Positions 59,661 through 64,000 of a stretch of DNA of 64,000 bases are shown one piece after another; positions within the stretch are counted from its first letter, which is position 1, and each line of letters begins with the position of its first letter. Location: assembly GCA_964623055.1 (NCBI GenBank), contig CAZURK010000033.1, forward strand, positions 1 through 64,000. Direction: 5' to 3'. The notes below the pieces were generated by a model. It had not been told where the DNA came from, did not search any database, and saw only the letters and a list, made by a program, of their open reading frames with translations. The stretch comes from JADHUC01 sp964623055. Its GTDB lineage: Bacteria; Planctomycetota; Planctomycetia; Pirellulales; Pirellulaceae. The translations under genes were made by a program, and so were the position numbers.

Positions 59661-62426
59661 ATGCGAATCACGTCGCTACTAATGCCGCTGTTACTTGGGA
59701 GAATGTTAGGGGTTACGGAGGCTCCTCGTACCCGCGCAGATCTTCTGTTGATTGCAGTACCCCTGATTCTCATTTGCCCCCCGCTGTGCGCTGGCGAAAC
59801 GCAAGAGAACACGCTCGTACATCCCGTATTGGACCACGGCATCAGTCCGGCGAGAGCGGAGGCCTATGAGAAGGCCGTTGGACACGTCATGGCGATGAGC
59901 GAGGCGGAGATGCTTTCGTTCGTGCCCGACAAGCCCTTCGTTCGCTTCTGCTACTGCCCGAATTGCCATGGTGGATCGCAGGGGTCAAGCATCTACGGGT
60001 GGTCCGTCGAGCAGCCGGAGGAACTCAAGTGCAAATACTGCGGAATGGTCTTCCCCAATGACAAGTATCCGGCCGACCAGTTGCTCAAGGGCAAGAACCC
60101 GCTGGGCGAAACCGTCGCCTATCAATATCACCAGGGCCAGACTCGTAGTGACCTGCAGATTTTCTTCGAAGGCCATATCCTCATGTACAAACGGCAGTGG
60201 ATCCTTGGCCAACTGAGGGCCCTTGCCACCGCATATCACGCCACGCAAAAGCCCGAATACGCGTGCCGCGCCGTACTGATTCTGGATCGTATTGCCCAGG
60301 TTTATCCCCATTACCCGGTTATGCGTCAGTGGATCACTACATTCAGATTCGGGCCGCAAAAGCCGCCCTATCCGGGAGCCGGCGGCAGGTGGGGAAGGTG
60401 GGTGGCAAGCGAACTGCCGTCTGGAGTGATCGAGTCCTACGATTTGGTCTACGACAGCAGCGAATTCGACAAGCTTTCCGAAGAGCGCGGATACTCTGTG
60501 CGCGAGAAGGTCGAGAACGATTTCTTCATCGCCACCTTCGAATATGTCAACACCTTCGCCAAGCACAGCGACAATATGGCGCCATCCTATCTCCGCACGG
60601 CCATCCAGATGGGGCGCGTTCTGAACAAGCCCCGACAAGTGCATTGGGCGTACGGTTGGCTGTTGGAGATTTTGCATGGAGGATGCTTCTATGATGGCTG
60701 TTGGAAAGAAGCACCATCCTATCACTATCAGGTTATGGGCGGCCTTCAACGGGGATTCGATAGCTTGCGTGGCCACACAGACCCTCCGGGCTACGTCGAC
60801 CCGGTTGACGGAAAGCGATTTGACAATCTGGATCCCGACAAGGACATTACTTTCATGGCCAAGGCAAGACGTGCCTTCAGCGCTGTCGATTTCCCCAACG
60901 GCAAGTCTTCCACCATCCATGACACTTGGCCGAATGAACGGCGCAGCTCGCCGCGCGACAGAACGGTTTCAAGAATCCTCCCCGGCTATGGCCATGCCTC
61001 GTTGGGATTTGGCCAACTCGAGAACCAGATACAGGCCCAGCTTCACTTTTCCGGGGGCTACGGGCACCAGCACCGTGACAACTTGGGGCTTTCGCTGTTC
61101 GCCAAGGGCCGGGAGATGGTCTGTGACATCGGCTACACCCACACAAAGCTGCGGAACTGGTCCACGTCCACTGTGGGCCACAATACGGTCGTCATCGACC
61201 GCAAGAACCAGTCGAGCAGCGCAAGTGACGGCGATCTGCTGGCCTTCTATCCCAATGTTAACGGCGTGTCGATGGTCGAAGCTGATGGCAAGCGAGCTTA
61301 TCGGGAGATCGAGGGTATCCAGACGTACCGCCGCATGCTCCTGCTTGTGCCGGTTTCTGCGGACAACGCCTACGTCGTTGACTTGTTCTCGACCGTGGGC
61401 GGGCAAATCCATGACTGGATACTGCATGGCGACGCCGACCACGACATGAAAGCCAATTGCAGCATGGAACTGGCGACCTACCGAGAGAACATGCTGGAAG
61501 ACGGCGAAACGTGGCAAGAGCCGAATACGGAGCAATCGAGTTTCAACCCCTATGGCGCCATAAGAGAGATCCACAGCGGCCAAACCAACGACAAGTTGAG
61601 TTTCGCCTTTGCCTACACGGACAAGCCCGATACTGGCGTACATCTTCACGTGCTTGGCGGCGTCGACACGCAAGTATTCCTTGGACAGAGCCCCTCGATA
61701 CGCAGGGCGGGCAGAGACTCGCAGAAGGCGTGGGATTTCTGGACACCGCAACTCGTTTTGCGTCGCACCGCCACAGGCCAAGGGCCGCTGCGATCGCTTT
61801 TCGCGGTGGTTATGGAACCCTTCTCCGGCCAACCCTCCATAGACAGCGTCGAGCGTCTTGCGCTCAATCCTACTCAAGACGGCGTAGTCGCCTTGCAGGT
61901 CCGCTATGGCGACACCGTCGACACCATTATCAAAACCGATGACAAACTGCCCTATCCCGAACGCGTCACTGCCACTGGCATCCGGCTCAAAGGCCGCCTT
62001 GGCATCGTTAGACAGCGTGCCGGCGGCGGCGTACGTCTTTGGCTCTTCGATGGCGAATCGCTACAAGCCAACGATGCACATCTGGACATTCCAGCGGCTC
62101 GCTACGAGGGTCAGATCCTCACTGCTACCCGCAAAGTCGACGACGCCGAGAATAACGCATTCATAACCGACGCAGAACTACCTGCCGGCGACGCGTTGCA
62201 CGGAGCCTGGATGATTGTCACTCACGGCAACGGTTTCACGCATGGCTATCCGATAGACCGCGTCGAGCGCCGCGACGACAAGACGTCTATCGTGCTTGGC
62301 ATAGACCACGGGCTGAGGATAGACGGCGCGAAGACCCAGGAGGTGTACTTCCCGCGGCGGAATATCGCAGGCGTGAACCGATTCATGATTCCACTTTCCG
62401 CCACGCTCGCATCTCCCGCCAACTAA
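59661..62426 (+). CDS. Secreted heparinase-II/III-like lyase
   Basis: Protein of 921 residues with a signal peptide (about residues 23-45). Two cysteine pairs ('FCYCPNCHGG' and 'CKYCGMVFPN', about residues 95-127) look like a small metal-binding insert. The helical toroid (about 160-440) includes 'RQWILGQLRALATAYHATQK' and 'HSDNMAPSYLRTAIQMGRVL'. The beta-sandwich follows, with 'GGYGHQHRDNLGLSLFAKGR' (about 462), 'CDIGYTHTKLRNWSTSTVGH' and 'NTVVIDRKNQ', typical of heparinase II/III. ATG 59661 follows GGAGG at seven bases; earlier in-frame starts run back through the inverted repeat. It ends by overlapping the converging TolB-like gene by 3-4 bp. Confidence 0.88.
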   Translation: MRITSLLMPLLLGRMLGVTEAPRTRADLLLIAVPLILICPPLCAGETQENTLVHPVLDHGISPARAEAYEKAVGHVMAMSEAEMLSFVPDKPFVRFCYCPNCHGGSQGSSIYGWSVEQPEELKCKYCGMVFPNDKYPADQLLKGKNPLGETVAYQYHQGQTRSDLQIFFEGHILMYKRQWILGQLRALATAYHATQKPEYACRAVLILDRIAQVYPHYPVMRQWITTFRFGPQKPPYPGAGGRWGRWVASELPSGVIESYDLVYDSSEFDKLSEERGYSVREKVENDFFIATFEYVNTFAKHSDNMAPSYLRTAIQMGRVLNKPRQVHWAYGWLLEILHGGCFYDGCWKEAPSYHYQVMGGLQRGFDSLRGHTDPPGYVDPVDGKRFDNLDPDKDITFMAKARRAFSAVDFPNGKSSTIHDTWPNERRSSPRDRTVSRILPGYGHASLGFGQLENQIQAQLHFSGGYGHQHRDNLGLSLFAKGREMVCDIGYTHTKLRNWSTSTVGHNTVVIDRKNQSSSASDGDLLAFYPNVNGVSMVEADGKRAYREIEGIQTYRRMLLLVPVSADNAYVVDLFSTVGGQIHDWILHGDADHDMKANCSMELATYRENMLEDGETWQEPNTEQSSFNPYGAIREIHSGQTNDKLSFAFAYTDKPDTGVHLHVLGGVDTQVFLGQSPSIRRAGRDSQKAWDFWTPQLVLRRTATGQGPLRSLFAVVMEPFSGQPSIDSVERLALNPTQDGVVALQVRYGDTVDTIIKTDDKLPYPERVTATGIRLKGRLGIVRQRAGGGVRLWLFDGESLQANDAHLDIPAARYEGQILTATRKVDDAENNAFITDAELPAGDALHGAWMIVTHGNGFTHGYPIDRVERRDDKTSIVLGIDHGLRIDGAKTQEVYFPRRNIAGVNRFMIPLSATLASPAN

Positions 62427-64000
62427 TCCGGGACGTCTTGAGGGAGCGGTGCTTTTGGCGTCGGGCCGGTGTACGCATCGACTTCGGGCTGGTCGGGGAA
62501 TTCCGCCTTGATAGGCGGCTGCTGCATGGCTTGGGCCAGCTTGAAAGTGCTGACATTCACTTTCGACTTCACCAACTCGACCACGTTGTACGTGTCGATG
62601 AACGTGTCGAAAAACGTGGGATCCTCCTGGGGAAGCACAAACGCTTTGTGGGCATTGCCTTCCGTGTCAAAGTATGCCAGGTACGGCAGAGCGCTCATCG
62701 CGTCGCGCCGGTTGCTGACGAAGATGAACCAGCGTCCGTTCGAAGACCAGCGGGGGTAGCTCTCCGCCAGATCGCTGCACACGGTGTCAAGCTTCCTGTG
62801 CTTCTTCGTGGCCAGCTCCAGCAAGTACACATCGGAGCTTTTCTGGTGGATGGGATAGGTCGTCTTGTCCGAGAGGATGTGCAACACGTACTTTCCGCAG
62901 GGCGACGGACGAGGATACGCGCAGGATAGCCCTATTTCTGAGTACGCCATCACAGTCTCGGGTGTACCCCAGTCGTCTTCGGCCACGTCGTATGATATCC
63001 GCATCATATCGAACTTGCTGTTCGTCCAATCCTCCGCCTTGGTGATCGGTATGTCCTTTCCCCGCGAGTAATAAATGTACTTGCCGTCCGGCGACCAGCA
63101 GGGATGCGTCTCGATGTATTCGTGCCCGAACACGGATTCGGTCGTGCTGATCGTGTTCTGCTCGACGTCATACACGGCCAGATCACCCCGCTTGTCAAGG
63201 GCCTCGAAGTAGTACAGCCGGGTGGTGGATGGGAGGTGGCCGAAGAACTTGTTGCAGGTGGCCGCAATATGGCGACCGCCGGGATGCCACGAGGCGAAGG
63301 CAAGCGGTCTGAACATGGGCCCCTGTTTCGTGTCGATCTTCCGCATCTTTCCGTCCATCACGAGCATCATCCCCGGATGCGACGTGCGGATGTGAAAGAG
63401 AAACTTGTTCGGATCGTGCTGGTGAAAGGTGTGACAGTTGAAACACGTGAACTCGCCATCGCGCAGCGTGACCAGGGCGGACACTCGAAACGACTCAAGA
63501 TCCCTCTGGTAGATTCCCTTGACGGTCGTGGCGTGTTTGTTCGGCATGAGGCGCCGATACACGATGTGAGAATCGATGGGCTCTTTGGCGACAGTATTCG
63601 TGATTCGCTTGAACTGCACCCACGTCCCGTCTTCTTGTTGTGCGAAGATGTCATAATACAGATGGCCTTCTCTGCTCGTCTGCAGGAGTCGTCGCCACGG
63701 TCGCGCAGGTATCCGGCAGGTTCCGTCCGGGCAGTGCACATCAAGCTTGTCGCCTGCGTCGCTGGATATCCTGACGAGATAGTCTTTGCCACCCTCCATG
63801 ATGCGGAAGTTCATCGGCGCAATGTTGGGCGGAATCACCACCGACGTGTAGTCGGGATCGATGCGCGGCTCAGCCGCGGACCTCGTTGCTGACGCGATGT
63901 CAGGTACCCGCTTGCCGCCTGCGCGCAGTGCCAGCCATGCGGCCAGTCCTAGCAGCAGCGCAGCCGTTATCAACAGGACTCTGGCACCGGGACGCCTCAT
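62423..64000 (-). CDS. TolB-like propeller protein with CXXCH motif (start at window edge)
   Basis: Protein of 525 residues. It begins at the last base of the window with 'MRRPGARVLLITAALLLGLA', a signal anchor, so the start is plausibly complete but unverified. Residues about 180-205 carry 'DGEFTCFNCHTFHQHDPNKF', a CXXCH motif that could bind haem c. After it come PD40/TolB-type repeats ('THPCWSPDGKYIYYSRG', 'YPRWSSNGRWFIFVSNRRDA'). The C-terminus is proline-rich. Likely periplasmic or outer surface; related proteins sit with polysaccharide-use genes. Function unproven. Confidence 0.85.
   Translation of the reverse strand: MRRPGARVLLITAALLLGLAAWLALRAGGKRVPDIASATRSAAEPRIDPDYTSVVIPPNIAPMNFRIMEGGKDYLVRISSDAGDKLDVHCPDGTCRIPARPWRRLLQTSREGHLYYDIFAQQEDGTWVQFKRITNTVAKEPIDSHIVYRRLMPNKHATTVKGIYQRDLESFRVSALVTLRDGEFTCFNCHTFHQHDPNKFLFHIRTSHPGMMLVMDGKMRKIDTKQGPMFRPLAFASWHPGGRHIAATCNKFFGHLPSTTRLYYFEALDKRGDLAVYDVEQNTISTTESVFGHEYIETHPCWSPDGKYIYYSRGKDIPITKAEDWTNSKFDMMRISYDVAEDDWGTPETVMAYSEIGLSCAYPRPSPCGKYVLHILSDKTTYPIHQKSSDVYLLELATKKHRKLDTVCSDLAESYPRWSSNGRWFIFVSNRRDAMSALPYLAYFDTEGNAHKAFVLPQEDPTFFDTFIDTYNVVELVKSKVNVSTFKLAQAMQQPPIKAEFPDQPEVDAYTGPTPKAPLPQDVPD

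Noticed and set aside
1..64000. rRNA, tRNA or replication origin
   Set aside because: No recognisable rRNA segment, cloverleaf with CCA-type end, or DnaA-box cluster was seen by eye; a tRNA scan was not possible.

Overview
This 64 kb window reads as Planctomycetota chromosome, most likely from a Pirellulales-type bacterium assembled from short reads. Reasons: moderately high GC; many large secreted proteins of planctomycete character (two DUF1559 proteins, a sulfatase, PQQ-type beta-propellers, Gfo/Idh/MocA and enolase-superfamily proteins with Tat signals); scattered REP-like palindromes; and a run of exactly 100 N at 3679-3778, the usual scaffold-gap convention. The taxonomic call is inference from gene content. 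I see no rRNA, tRNA or CRISPR array.

Layout. 0-7.8 kb (minus strand): a secreted glycoside-hydrolase-like protein, a 5'-truncated Gfo/Idh/MocA oxidoreductase and a 3'-truncated sialidase on either side of the assembly gap, a sulfatase, an HpcH/HpaI aldolase and a GT2 glycosyltransferase. 8.2-12.9 kb (plus): housekeeping genes folK (fused to a P-loop kinase-like domain), panC and lgt (carrying an inserted PDZ-like domain), then an acidic conserved hypothetical. 12.9-23.3 kb: a giant secreted PQQ propeller/methyltransferase/malectin-like fusion, a small plus-strand operon (DUF4365 plus two paralogous HicA-like small proteins), an M14 carboxypeptidase and a LamG/CARDB protein. 23.3-25.2 kb: a scrap of mobile and defence DNA, with a transposase remnant abutting the 3' part of an SF1 helicase-endonuclease gene that also has an internal deletion. 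25.5-35 kb: a six-hairpin-like glycosidase, a DUF1559 protein, an MttB-family methyltransferase, a Tat Gfo/Idh/MocA protein, a RAYT (REP-associated tyrosine transposase) with its REPIN-like repeats, and a Tat-exported rhamnonate-dehydratase-like enzyme. 35.4-45 kb: MuiA/DUF4139, a secreted hypothetical, a frameshifted beta-lactamase-type hydrolase coupled to a DUF819 membrane protein, and a second methyltransferase/PQQ fusion. 45-51.3 kb: small membrane proteins, a BlaI-type repressor with twin operators upstream of an M56 (BlaR1-like) gene that is broken by an in-frame TAG, and a ceramidase-like protein. 51.5-64 kb: an alpha/beta hydrolase, a GH84-like protein, two heparinase-II/III-like proteins and a TolB-like protein with a CXXCH motif.

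How it fits together. Most of the window is secreted catabolism of sulfated, aminated or sialylated glycans (sialidase, sulfatase, two heparinase-like proteins, GH84-like, ceramidase-like). Uptake-side genes include a possible L-rhamnonate route (dehydratase at 33.7 kb, HpcH/HpaI aldolase at 6.0 kb). No SusC/SusD pair or sugar transporter is visible.

The least ordinary signals are: (1) two secreted proteins joining methyltransferase-like folds to PQQ propellers in opposite domain orders; (2) three different heptanucleotide tandem repeats inside one of those genes; (3) the RAYT with inverted repeat pairs on both sides and an in-frame copy of its own repeat; (4) the DUF4365/HicA-like micro-operon; (5) the lgt-PDZ fusion; (6) a broken M56 sensor beside an intact BlaI autoregulatory promoter; (7) a perfect 32-bp inverted repeat at 59.5 kb. 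Several broken genes (M56, beta-lactamase, helicase) could be true decay or assembly error.
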